64,000 bases of DNA from Polytolypa hystricis UAMH7299 (lineage: Eukaryota > Ascomycota > Eurotiomycetes > Onygenales). A program made the translations under genes and the position numbers. Shown piece by piece: positions 11,601-23,415 of the stretch. The notes under the pieces were generated by a model. It was not told the origin of the DNA and searched no databases. It worked only from the letters and a program-made list of their open reading frames with translations. The stretch spans positions 1 through 64,000 of the forward strand of contig PDNA01000123.1 of NCBI GenBank assembly GCA_002573605.1, given 5' to 3'. Positions within the stretch are counted from its first letter, which is position 1. Each line of letters starts with the position of its first letter.

Positions 11601-11640
11601 AGTGTGATGGTTAGGGTTTTACAAACCACTTGCCCTAACG
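11601..11640 (-). promoter_or_regulatory. Telobox-like AACCCTAA motif upstream of rps22
   Basis: On the minus strand AAAACCCTAA (11611-11620) lies just upstream of the putative leader exon, with a second related half (CGTTAGGGCA) about 15 nt further. AACCCTAA-type boxes are known in ribosomal protein promoters of many fungi. The function here is inferred from position. Confidence 0.45.
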
Positions 11641-12994
11641 ATACCACGTGATATCAAACCTTAAACGGACTAGCCCCTGGCACAAGATGCTATTAATATT
11701 AAGGGCTCAAATTTGGAAACAACAGGATACCGATCATCCCATCAGCCAAACACTAATACTACAATACCAAGGACATATTGTTTGTGTGTTCAAAATACTA
11801 ACTTGCTTCAATTCAATCAACCTACATACCCTCCTACTCCTAGTGCTTTCAGATCAAAGCACCCACCCAGTTCTCCACCACACACACGCCTTCACAGTTA
11901 AATTTGAATGTTGAATCAGAAAAAGTAAAAAGTAAAAGATCATAAAGAATAGAACTAAAAACGAGGGGGAAGAATAAAAAAGACGTGGAGTTCATTTAAA
12001 TAAATAGAAAAAAGAATTGAATAAAAATTGAGAAAGAAAAATGTAACAAGCAACAGAAGAATAATAAAAGGAGAGGAAATGAAGTTGGGGAGGGGAAAAT
12101 ATAGGAAAACCATGACATACAAAGGGGTACTTAAATGGAAAATGAATCTTATGATAATAAAAAAGTTCCAACCCATTGTTATTCTATTGAAAAAATAAAG
12201 GTGGGTAAGAAAAGATATTTGGGTTGGTGACATGATGATTGGGATACATGATTTATAGGGCATACATGACTTCTAGTAGAGCATCCGCATTAAAGAAGAA
12301 GAAAAAAAGAAAAAGAAAAGCCGGATTCGCGGGGGCTAATTTGGGGGGAGGGGATGACATTTAGGTGGTGGGGGAAGTTAAAAACCTTTCTCCGAAAAGA
12401 CAAGCATCGATTACGAATCGCGGGGACGATGGGAGGGGACGAGGACGCTGGGGAATAGAACAGGGGTGGAATGGGAGGGCGACGAAGACGATGTGATCGG
12501 GTATAAGGGGGGTTCGAAGGATGCTGTGTCAGGAATTGGGGGAAGGGGAGGGCGGGGGGAGTGTGCATGTTCATATCGAAAAAGGGGCCATTGTGTGCAA
12601 AGCTTAGCCGATACGTAAATGCAGTTACTGGGGACGAAGGTGCCAGGAACAACGGTGAAAGTGTCCTTGCGAGTCGATAGAGCGGACCCCCGCACATGTC
12701 CTGAACAGCCATGCGTTGGGAGGAACATCTGCCAAAGAGCGCAAGCCACTCTCCACCTGGTGCTCGAGAACTACCATTATCGCCGTTAAACTTTTTTTTT
12801 AGCTTGGAGGGGGCGTGCTCGTCACGGCGCCACCTCCCATAACCACGCATTGATTATCAAGAACCGGGGAAGTATGGGGCTTTGGAGTGACTGTCAACTT
12901 TTCGGTGGCTGATAGACTAGAACGCGGGAGGGGGAAGGCTGTTTGCGAATCCACGCCAATAAACCTGTCGTTGTGTGGGAATGCATTGGTTTTT
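11641..12994. other. Intergenic, about 1.35 kb
   Basis: Upstream flank of rps22 and 3' flank of the importin gene. 11900-12200 is very A-rich on the plus strand. A long open frame at 12290-12850 on the minus strand has low-complexity Pro/Ser/Phe composition and resembles no protein I know. I treat it as untranslated sequence. Confidence 0.5.
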
Positions 12995-15900
12995 TTACGA
13001 CATGGCTGCTGCTGTAGCCAAGTTGACCTGTCGCTTCACTTGCTCGCGTGCCCACCGTGCGGTATCAATTGTTCGACCACCAAAATCTCGGTTAGTGCGC
13101 GTCTCCCTAATGAGATGCGTGACGAAATCTTGGCGGAAGAACGTAGCGAATTCACCGTTGGGGAAAGCATCAGCAAGATCACTAAAATAGCAAATAGCGG
13201 TTAGCTCCAATTGATACGATCAGTAGTACAGACGGATTGACGAACCCGATAACACCCATGGTTGCCCGTTGTATGCCCTCGTCTCGAGTGGCTTCTTGCG
13301 CGATCACGCTGAGGAGTTGGAAGATCGATTCAACATATGGCTGTAGGTTGTTCACTATCACCAACAAGTTAGTTTTTGCAGAGCTGAGCAGATCGATTTC
13401 CTCGTACCATTCGTTGTGCCCTTGTATGCCAGAAGAATTCCGCCCCAGGCATCCATAATGCCCTCCCGCAGCGAAACGATATAGTCGAGCATATCATAGG
13501 AGACATCTGGGCTTGTAGTTACGCCGCCAGCTTGTTGCAACACTTGAGCAACCACAGATAGATAGGTATCAAAGTGGACGCCAATAGCCTGAGCAATGTC
13601 GCCAAAGGTCTCGAGGATCGCGGGCTTGAGCTGGTTGCTGAGAGAAGTGCTCTGTAAATCCGTTAGCAGGCAGTCTTCATAGAATCGAGAGTAGCTTTTC
13701 CTTACCCTAAGGTTATTGAGCAAGTAATTCATAAATGTGTCGCAGTACGGCTGAGCCTTGTCACCCAGCGATCGGCAGATGTCGCTAACCAATCCAATTG
13801 CCATCGCACAGAGACCAGGCTCCTCCTGGTTGCCCAAGGCATTGTAAAGGAATGGCGTGAAGGACTCCATGTACTTGACAAAGTCCTGTTCCAGAGCGCT
13901 GGCAATGGACCCAATGGTTGCAAATACAATATCCGGGACGCTGGACTTAGGGGGCACAGTGGACAAGACTTGGAGCATGACATGCATGATGCGATCACCC
14001 TGGGGCTTAATCTCTACCTCAAGACGTTGGACAATAGCCTAAGACAGCAATTAGAAATAAGCCTTCCCTCTAAATTCCGCATAGTGACTTACCAAAATAA
14101 CACTAGTCAAGGAGGTTTGCATTTCCTCTAGGGTAATACGGTCCTCGACGCTGACAACTTGCTGCTGCATAGGAACAGTGTGCTCAAGTCTCTGGAGGAT
14201 GACATCTGAAAGAGTTGCGACGATAGGTAAGCAATCATTGGCGGCGTTTGTGACAAACGAGTTGAGCACCTCATATGCTGCTGTTCGTAGCTGATTGTCG
14301 GCATCACCCCTCTCAGTAAGACTCAACAACGATGTGACGCTATCCTGGAAATGTTTCGAGAGCGGGTTGGTCTGAGTACCAGGCTCACCCGCAAATCGAT
14401 CAGCAAGGTTCATCAATGCCCAGCAGCAAGAGCCTGCAATTTTGGGGCTGCTAGCTAAGCCATTGAAGAGGCACGAAATGAGCGGCTGCAGGTGAACGTC
14501 GGGATCGATAGAGTCGGAGCAGAAATCGCAAACACGGCCGAGCGCATATGCAGCGGAGTCCTTAACGTGAACGACCTTATCATCCATCATTCCAATCAAG
14601 ACAGGGAGCGCTTGCTTGACCAGAGGATCCAGTGTCTGAGCATCGGGACCATCCATGATAGCTCCGAACGACGACACCGCAGCATCTCTGTGGTGCCAAT
14701 CCTCGCTGCGGAGGTTGGCCTCCACGAATTCCAAAACAGGCGCAATGATGTCAGCGGCAATGCACTGAGAATAGAGCTGCAGAGCCTGATAGGCTGCGCG
14801 GGATACATCGTAGTCATCGTCAGCGGCATCCTCATCTTGACCTGTCATCAACTGCAGTAGGACAGGAACGACTTCGCGGCATGCGATCCGGGCGAAGTTG
14901 AAAAACGGTCTGGTTAACGTTGAGCCTTCGGACTGTGCCTATCAACCAGTCAGTCAGCCAATGATCCGCCAATAATTGTGCTGCGAGAAAAAATCACTTA
15001 CAGCCGCATTATCATCTTCAATGGAAATCTCCTCTTCGCAGACCGTGCACCAAAACTCAATAGCAAGCTTAGCCACGTCCTCCTCCTCATTCTTCATACC
15101 CATAATCGTGAGACCAAAAAGCGCCTTCTCCATATAAAACCGCATCTTATCATAGTAAAGATTCATAATGCGGTTCAAACAGCCAAAAGCGGCGCTCTGT
15201 ATCCTAGTATCTTCAGCCTGTGTAGCCTCACAGACCACTTGCATAATATAGTTACGTTCTCCCTCGTTTTCAAAGTTGGATCGCACAAATTCCATCGCAT
15301 CGCTCAAGGCGGAGACAGCCGCTTGGCGGACATCGGCATTGGATTCTTCTCGTCTCGCACCCTGGACGACGGCTGTGAGGATAGCGTTCGAGTGTGCGGT
15401 CAAGCTTTCGCGCAGTTCAGGCTCCTCGGACTCGCAAATGAAGCCAATGGTGGTTAGAGACGACTGCTTCAGAGAATCTGACCCGCTGCTGACATTTTGG
15501 ACCAGGGTGTTCATCAACTCCGGCCACTCCCTACGAGGCAGCTCGATTGAAGCAATGGAGACGATAAACTGCGCGGCGGCATGGCCGGCTCTTCTATCGC
15601 TGGATGCCAAAGTCTTCAACGCAAGTTCCTTGACCTTATTCTTGACTTGCGGATCTATTTGTTGCGCCCATCTTAACTGGACCTGTCTCAAGCGATCGAG
15701 CTCTCGAAAGGAAAAGGCGTTCTTTAGCGCAATACCGGCGGCAGATCGGATCTCGGAAGCGGCAGCTTCATTTGCGAGTTCGACAGCGAGCGTAGTGAGG
15801 TAGCCGGCCTAGGTTGGTTGGTAAAGAGTGGCATGTCAGTATAAAGGTACACGGAGCCAACAAGGGAGGTCGCAGAAACGGGGATTTGAGAGGCAGAACA

Positions 15901-16169
15901 TACGAAATCGACATCGGCAGCGTGTAATAGTTGCTGTTCAGCATTCTGACGTGTTGTGGCATCTGCATAACATCACAAGAAAAATTGGTTCGTGTTAGTA
16001 TATCAACCATAGCACGAGGTATAGGCTTTGGAGAAGAGTACTTCTTTCAAAAGCTGGCCTTTTTGCACCCGCACACCACAATGAACTGCGATATGCGCGA
16101 AAAGAAGGTAGAGGGGGGAAGCAACGCACCTGGGGAGAGTGTGCCCGCCAACACCTGATTGACGTCCAT
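12995..16169 (-). CDS. kap95: Importin subunit beta-1 (karyopherin beta, Kap95)
   Basis: Eight exons: 16169-16130, 15962-15904, 15808-15002, 14938-14093, 14038-13706, 13651-13408, 13354-13246 and 13181-12995. All junctions are frame-consistent, giving 874 residues, close to the 861-876 of yeast and human importin beta. It begins MDVNQVLAGTLSPDATTRQNAEQQL. HEAT-repeat helices run through the whole chain, with typical blocks such as LRQVQLRWAQQID, QFWCTVCEEEI-like WCTVCEEEISIED, the acidic loop EDAADDDYDVS (importin beta DEDDDDW-type loop) and MGVIGDLADAFP. It carries importin-alpha/NLS cargo through nuclear pores and releases it on Ran-GTP. The 5' end is split by two short exons, as in other Pezizomycotina. 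Confidence 0.96.
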
Positions 16170-17474
16170 GGTTGCTGATGGTGTCCACCTATTCCTTGTT
16201 TTTTTACTTAAGATAGCCTGTAGACCCAGCTATACGGAGCAAAAAAAGCTGGCCGTCGTCGTCGTGATAGAAGGAAGAAGAGGCGCAAGATCAGCCGTGC
16301 GAAGCTATTGTTGGTTGGCGAGGGGAAAGCAAAGAGTCGGAATTTTTATGTTGCAGGAAGAGGAAACAAGGCAACACAAACGAATCCCACAGATGCAGGT
16401 GCAGGTTGGTGGTGGTGGTAGTGGTGTGTGGGTGGGTTGTAGTCGGTCGTCAACAAAAAGTTATTATTATTGAAGAAGAGAAGACGAGACCCTTGCCCCG
16501 CCGGGAAGGAAGAAAAAATAGAAGCGAATGGAAGGGTGTCCTTTGGGCAAAAGGGCAGAGTGAAAAAGAAGAGAAGCGACAAAAAAAAGGATCTCTTCTA
16601 TTTGCCAGGATAAACGCGTTGAGGGAGAAATTTGAAAATGGCCAGCTCTAAAGTCAAGGCTGAGGCTTGTATTTGTGGAAGACGCTGCTGCATGGAGCGA
16701 AGTAGGTTATTATTTGTTGTTGCGATGGGGAAGATGGCAGAGGAATGGGGGGCAGCCTGTCGCTAGGTGGGTGGCATTAGCTAAGGCACGAGTGGTTCCA
16801 GTCTGCTCTCCCTCTGTTTTTTCCTTTGGTAGCAATGGTTGACCGCAGAAAAAGCAAAAAAAGTCTGGTAGTAGCTAACCAGGCAAAGATTAAATAATAA
16901 TATCTCCGAGTTTTATCCTGCAGAGACACTACACTCCCATCGAAAAGTAACTAGGAGTAAAATATGACAGCTCTCCATAACAAGGATAGAAAATGCTATT
17001 TTTTTCTTCTTTTCCCGTCCACGGAGACTTGCTTTGCAACTGTGCAGTTAATTAACCCCCTGACTAGGCCTGGACCTGACAAGGACTGAAACAAGCACCC
17101 GATGTCCAACGCAACCACTTGGTCAGTGCGTTTTCTTCGCTCAAATTCCCCAGAATCGCCAGGGAAAAAAAAGTTGACCAAAATGCTTAAAAGAGGATCA
17201 AGCAGTGAAGTGAAAAGAGAGGAAGTGGTTCTTCCAAAGAAATTGCTACTGTTTCTCCGCACGGTTTTCTCTCAAAAAAGCCTATTTGCACAAGACAAAG
17301 GGCTTGCTGGTCTGGGAATTCCATCATCGAGTGATGTCATTATTACTGAGCGAACAGAGTATGTGATGTGATGATGGGTGCAACCCGTAATGGAGCCCTC
17401 ACTACTTCGATACATGAATAAATTCAACATTGTCTGGAAAATGCCTTGCCAGTAAAAAAAGAAATTCCTTCGCT
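16170..17474. promoter_or_regulatory. Promoter side of kap95, about 1.3 kb
   Basis: Contains the kap95 promoter and leader and the 3' flank of the next minus-strand gene. GGTGGTGG-type simple sequence lies at about 16404-16440. No gene seen. Confidence 0.5.
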
Positions 17475-20400
17475 TTATTCGGACATAGCCTCATCGTCAT
17501 CGCCAGTATCCGGCGCTTCTTCCTGCTCCTCCTCTTCCTGGTCTTCCCCATCAAGCTGAGTGTCAATATCAAGAACTGAGTAGTGCACTCCATCGCCATG
17601 CAGAATACAGGCAACCCGCCGCCCTTTTTGTCCGTTGACTTCTAACTCCATGAGTTCTGGGTTTCGTTGTGGTGGGAATGTGTGTCGAAGAAAAGCTGCG
17701 TGCGGCGCATCGTCGTCTGCTCCTGTACCATCAATAAGATATAGGTGCGTGGTCTGATCGTCGCGAAGTGCTGGTAGGATTTTCGAGCCCTCTTGTGCAC
17801 CATCGCCGATTTTGTAGAAATCTGGGCAAAATATATCCTCTTCATCGGGGTTGGGGGAGTATGGGAAGCTAAGTAGATGGGTTGAGGCTGTCACCGCACG
17901 CGATGATGATTAGTCTACGCAAACACACCATTGTAAAAGTTTGAAGACAACTTACTCCCATCCCACCAAAGGAGCATAAGCGTTCCATCCTCCACGAATT
18001 TTACCTGCACGATCTTGCCTCGTCGTAGGTTGATCGTGGCTGCATATACCGCGTTTGTGGAGCTAACGCCATTCACGGAATCAAGCACGGCCCGGTAGAG
18101 ATAGAATGCCCATGGCGATTTTTTCGACTTGCTTGCGATGTAGACAGAGCCTAACGTCTCGCCCTCGGAGTCCCCCTACCAAACCTCGCCGTTTAGCTTA
18201 AACAGGTAACCGGTGGATGGATAGCACTTACGCCAAAGTTCATAGCCATATCAGCAACATCTGCATCGCAATCCGCACATAACGCGAATGGCGATCTGTG
18301 CAGAATGCCTCGCCTCTGAGTTTCTGCGATCTGTCGGAATACTTTGTCGCACTGCACGTTGAGCCTGGAGGTTAGATCCACCAACAGAGGAAGCTCAGTC
18401 TTGTGCTGCGTCTTTGGCTGTTCTTGTTGGCGAAGAAGTCGTTTATACGTGTCGTAGAACGAACTATCTTGCCCAACGGACTTCCAGCGATCTGGTTCCG
18501 ATGGTTCCGATGGTTCTATAGAAGGTGTAGGTTGGAGGAAATCGTGCAGAGCACTTTGAGTCAGTGCTCCCTGTATATAGCTCAGCGTCTGTCCGTGATC
18601 CAGTGTGTCGCCCTTTTCAGTCAACTCTTCGGCAGTAGCGGACAGTGGATCCGCAGTTTGGAGGTCGACTTCATATCGCAACCACTTTGAAAACGACCCG
18701 AACTCACGAAGCTCACGGCCACTATGTATAAGAACTTTATGAGCCAGGAGATTAAGACAGTCGACGGTGTTTAGACACTCATTTAGGTCCTTAGTCTCCA
18801 GTCCAAGAACAGGACTAAGCTTGTGGAATTTTGAGAGCCCGATCAGCCGGCTCAGTAAGACACCACATCTCTCTAAGGCAGGGAGCAGACATTCGTGCGT
18901 GAGCCGTCTTAGAGTCTCGTAGCCTGACGTAACAGCCTTGTCCCAGCGTTTATGCCCCTATAATCCGCGATTAGCCCCGCCATCCCAGCATAAACGCCGC
19001 AGCCATGAAGACAAAACATACCCTATCTCCAAGTTGATCCACCAAAAACTCCTTCAAAGGTTCAAAGCAATCGCCCGTAACAAGAAGATGATATGCCGCC
19101 GTGACGAAATCACACGAGCATCTTTCCTCTAAGTCCTCAGTGACATTCCTAATGAACCGACTCGGCAGATCCTGAGCGTTCTTCCACTCGAGGTGAATCT
19201 GATGCTGCACTTGCTTAATATACCTCAACAAATTCTGCAACTGCGTGATCTTCGACGCGAGAAGCGACAAATACCTGCCTGACCTAGTAATAAATTTGAG
19301 ATCAAGGGTCAATAGTCGCATGTTACTCTCAACGCTATCAGTCGTCGAGAAAAGAAGCGAGTGAGTCGAGCTTAGGGGATGTGAAGCATGGAGCAGGGCC
19401 TTAGTGATATTCGACTGGCCGAACGAACTCCCAACGTAGAGTGAACCTATCTCAAAACAGTCGAAGATTCTAAGATGGACGGTCCCATCGTCGAAACCTG
19501 CCAGTAGGACGTCAACGGAGTCATTAGACGTCTTGTTTGGCCCTTGAAAGATTGCGTCAATCGATGTCCGCGAACTAAACACATCATCTCTGCCCAGGAC
19601 GTAGAAAAACAAGGGAGTGATTAGCAATTATCCCATAAGCTTCTCCTCTCACGAAAGGAATCATCGAGACTCACTCATCACCCGTCGACGGCAGCGTGCT
19701 CAATTTTGGTAGCGAGCGCATGATATCCAATAGCGCTAACTCGCGCGGCAAATCCGCTTTTAACTGCGCCAGCTTCGACAACGGCATGTTTGGAGACAGC
19801 AGGTCATCCACGCTTAGCGTTCCTGCTGACTCTTGTAGGCTTTTCATTACAGCCTTGCCGTCGGTGAAGTTCGTGCCCCAGCCCAGGCAGGACAGGCATG
19901 TTTGGGGACCGCTCGTAGGTGATGAAGGGGAAGGTGGGGACAGAGACGAGCCACAGGGTAAATTGTGTATCGTCTTTCCGCTGTACGCACCGAGGATACG
20001 AATGCTATTGTCCGAGCACCCAACGGCAAGTAGATGGCCTGTAGATTCGTCAGTAGCGGAAAATGAAAAAGAGAAAAAAAGTAAACTTGAGTAATAATCA
20101 TCTGTTTCCCTCTCCTCCCCCCCCTCAGGAGATGAACAGGAGAACAACCACCAAATACAAGCAGCCAATCCTCAATTCCCCCTCAGATGCAAACCACCCC
20201 AAAGCCAATCTCCCAACACGAAAAGAAAAAAGAAACCACGAAAACGAATAAAAAAAAGGTCCAACTCACCGTTTCCCTTCCACCTTAACCCCCTCACCAC
20301 CACGCTCCCACTCCCACTCCCATTCCCATGGCCACTCCCACTTCCACCACCTGCCACCGCGCCATACACCCCACCAAACACGCGCTGACCATTCAACCGA

Positions 20401-20555
20401 AAGACATGAACCTGCTCATCCTCCGTCGCGAGCGCGACAAGGTCCATGCTCGGACAATACGTCAGCGTGCGTGGCTTGCATTTGCTAGGGAGAGTTTTCT
20501 CCGCGACGCAGACGAGCTGCGGGTGTGTTGCGGGCGGGGGATGTGGTTCTGCCAT
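17475..20555 (-). CDS. apc4: Anaphase-promoting complex subunit 4
   Basis: Six exons, 20555-20270, 20038-19675, 19589-19022, 18957-18232, 18175-17956 and 17887-17475, give 858 residues in one frame. The N-terminal part is the Apc4 WD40-like region (LPSKCKPRTLTYCPSMDLVA, later HLLAVGCSDNSIRIL after the first splice), with a Gly/Ser-rich insert at about 68-86. The middle helical domain (LRYIKQVQHQIHLEWKNAQ, ITEDLEE-like stretch, GHKRWDKAVTSGYETLRRL) matches the Apc4 long domain that packs against Apc1 and Apc5. The C-terminus is very acidic (EDQEEEEQEEAPDTGDDDEA). It is a scaffold subunit of the ubiquitin ligase that triggers anaphase. The first intron (231 nt) is unusually long for this window, so a small missed exon is possible. 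Confidence 0.9.
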
Positions 20556-21405
20556 TTTCCTTTTTTACTCTTTCTCTCCCATCCACGTACGCCCTGTTTT
20601 GTTGTTGATTCTTGGATGGTGTTTTTTTGGACTTTCGTCTGCCTTTTTGACTTAGGTCATTTGGATGTGGTGATGGGGAGGGTGTTGGATGGGCGTGGTC
20701 CGCCCTTGGCGTTGATGGAAGAGTCGCAGTTCCTCGCAGTTCTGATAGATGGATGTAAGTTTATGATTGTTCTTTCAAAGATGGGGAGTAGGGAGAATTG
20801 GCGGCCTAAGTTTCATTGCAAGAGATGGTATGTATGTCGGTATAGTAGACCCTGGCACTGTCGTCTATCAAAAAATGTTTGGAGGTTGAGCTCCGTAATT
20901 TATTTTACAGTCCCATACACCGCAATGTTACCAGGACATATATGGAACAAGGGCAAAGGAAAAGATGCAGCAGAACCTAGCATTTTAGGAATGACCCAAT
21001 TTATCTACTGACAACAGTATGCTAAAGCACCTTGCTGAGGATACTGTGGACTAAAAGGTTTCAAGGCCAGTCAAAGAAATCGATCTGAAATCATAGTGTT
21101 TCAAGGTATGTCTATAGTATTGAGTATTTTGCATGCCAAGCATTTCCCCCCCTTGAAGCTATGTTTTTCTACCACAAGCGACAGCAGGCCTCAATAATGC
21201 ATGAAAATGGCAAAAGAAACTATACTAGATGATAAATCCAAATCAAGCAACAATATATATGCCATGCTCGCTTGCCAAAGGAGAAACAAGACCGAAAAAA
21301 AGAGACAGGTAAGACAAAGGTACAAATTTACAGGGCGCCGTGCATATAAACCAAAGACAGTAATGTTTGTGTCCACAAGAAAAGAAAGCTCAAAGGGGGC
21401 AAAGA
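20556..21405. other. Intergenic, about 850 bp
   Basis: Promoter side of apc4 and 3' flank of the glycogen-binding-domain gene. Open frames here are short and unlike known proteins. Confidence 0.5.
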
Positions 21406-23415
21406 TCAGCATCCCTTTGCTTCGATCATACTGCCTAGATAGCTTAGCTCATCCATTAGCTCCTGCATAGTGGTTTGCAGCTGGATGCTTTGCTCCGGTA
21501 GGGGATCGGGGAGGGTGTAGTTGTTGGTATTTGACTGATTGGCGCGCGGTGTTGTAAGGGCAGATTCATCCAGTTCAAGTGGGTTGCCGGATGAGTAGTC
21601 ATCGCCGCGTATGACGAGGCCTTCCCAGGATGTTGGGAATTTGCGTGGCTCACCTGCGCGGCTACTATTATCACTTCCCGCTCTACTTTTCTTGGCAATA
21701 CAGAGTCCGGATATTCCCAGATCAGACGTCTTAGTGGATGGCCGACATGTTTCGTCGGACTTTTTGCCCGGATTATCAAGCCCCGACACAATCGTGGGAG
21801 AAGCAGATGTTTGACTCATAGCAAAGTCAAACCCAGTAAACTGGTCGGTGCATGCGCTATCGTTATTGAACGTTGACGCTGAAGTCATTGAGCTTGGAGA
21901 ATGCATCTCGGCGTCCGTGCTATATTCGGAGAAGCGGCTTCCACTAGGGAGAAGGTAGGAGGAATAAGAGCCGGACATCTCAGAAGCGGTATCAGAAAAC
22001 TCGGAGAAGTGGCTTTGCAGCGCTTCTTCTGGGTAGGGCTGATTGAGAGCGTCCATTGCCCGCAGCTCTTCGTCGAGAACGGAAGATGGGCTGTTGGGCA
22101 GCGTGGGCAATCGCTTGCCAAACAGATCCAGTGGGGTTGTGAGCTCATCTTCCTGTATCAGATTCAGCTCCAGCGTATGTAAGGTAGTGCCGGACTCGTT
22201 CAGCGCCGTAAGACGTGAAGTAAGCGAATCCGCATGTGTTCTTTGCTGCTCATCGGCGAGTAAATCCTCAATAGTTACCGAGTTGCTCAATGGGGACATT
22301 TCTCGGGTTCTCGAGGTCGAGCGATCACGGCTTTGTGGGCTATATGCCCGATAACTGGTATCTACCCGCAATGTCAACGCCTCCTTCCCGAGGTTCTCAG
22401 ACGACCCTAACCGAGGAGACGATGGGTTGGAGGTATTCAACGAGGTGTTTCCAGACCGGCCTAGGGCACTAGGTTTATACTCGGCCTTCGAACGGGAGGT
22501 CGATCGACTACGACCAGTATATCCCTGGCGACCTCTCTCGCGCTCGCCATCACTTGCACCGGGAAGTGGGGATGCAAAATTTATGAATGCAGTTCGCAGC
22601 GCACCTGACTTTGCGCCCGGGCTGGGTGACCTCCGGAGATCAAGCGATAGCTTACCGCCTAAGCGGAACCTCCGAAGATTCGAAGTAGCGCGAGGGTGGG
22701 AGGAGCTTCTCTCACTACTAGTCGCAGATAAGGGTGTAGGAAGAGGGGAAATTGCGGGACTACTACGTTGTGGGAGGTCTGCAGGAGAAGTCGTGAGCCG
22801 AGGTAGCTTTGGTCGAGGCGGAGTTCGTGGATTTAGGTATTTGTCTTCGGGCTTCATAGTTTGATAAGGGGTTCTTTCGGATGCGACGCTACTATCGCGG
22901 CTATGATAGCGCTTCGAGGATGGGAGGTTGATAGGAACGTGGAGAACATTAACGACTTGGCCCGGTAGGAAGGGGCATGCGGTGGTTGAAGGTTCGGCTT
23001 CACTGTAATACTCGACGTGGTCGTCTAATTGGTACTAAAATGGTGCATAGAGTCAGAACTGCTAATTCAATGGCACCAAAGGTTGAAAAATATGGGACCT
23101 ACATAATACCAGTATGTTCCGCCCATTTTGAGTCCCCCATTTCTACCAGGACGCGAAGAACCGGTCTCTCCGTCACAGATAATGTTTGTAAACGTATGAC
23201 ACCCTCTCCAATGCCCCGTGCCAATCCGCAAATCCCTCTCCATACTGTACGGTTTTGTGAAGTTATCCCATGATCCTAGCAGCTTGACTGATCTAGTATT
23301 CGGAGGGGTGCGACTAGGGGAGCATGTCAGTTAGCGTCAGGAAGTAGAAAGGCAACGGCAAGCTAGCTTGTACTCACAGGAGAAAGGTGATCAATGTAGT
23401 TGAAGGAGCAGCCAT
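21406..23415 (-). CDS. AMPK-type glycogen-binding (CBM48-like) domain protein with long disordered tail
   Basis: Three exons, 23415-23378, 23313-23103 and 23034-21406, give 625 residues. The N-terminal 115 residues form an AMPK-beta-like carbohydrate-binding fold: SVKLLGSWDNFTKPYSMERD, then GHWRGCHTFTNIICDG, GGLKMGGTYWYYYQLDDHVEYY and ACPFLPGQVVNVLHVP. The SWDNF and KMGGTYWYY blocks are the usual sugar-facing strands. The remaining 500 residues are Ser/Pro/Arg-rich and probably unstructured, with short conserved-looking islands. I recall the domain at the start of many uncharacterised ascomycete proteins of similar size. A role in glycogen or cell-wall carbohydrate sensing is only inference. 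Confidence 0.8.

Noticed and set aside
12290..12850. 186-codon minus-strand open frame
   Set aside because: Low-complexity Pro/Ser/Phe sequence with no recognisable domain, located in the 3' flank of the importin gene.
20328..21011. 227-codon plus-strand open frame
   Set aside because: It overlaps the first exon of apc4 on the opposite strand and its remainder has no protein-like features.
23103..23313. Suspected frameshift in the glycogen-binding domain exon
   Set aside because: A careful recount of the bases shows the exon is in one frame from SVKLLGSWDNF to GGTYWYY. The first reading had dropped two bases.
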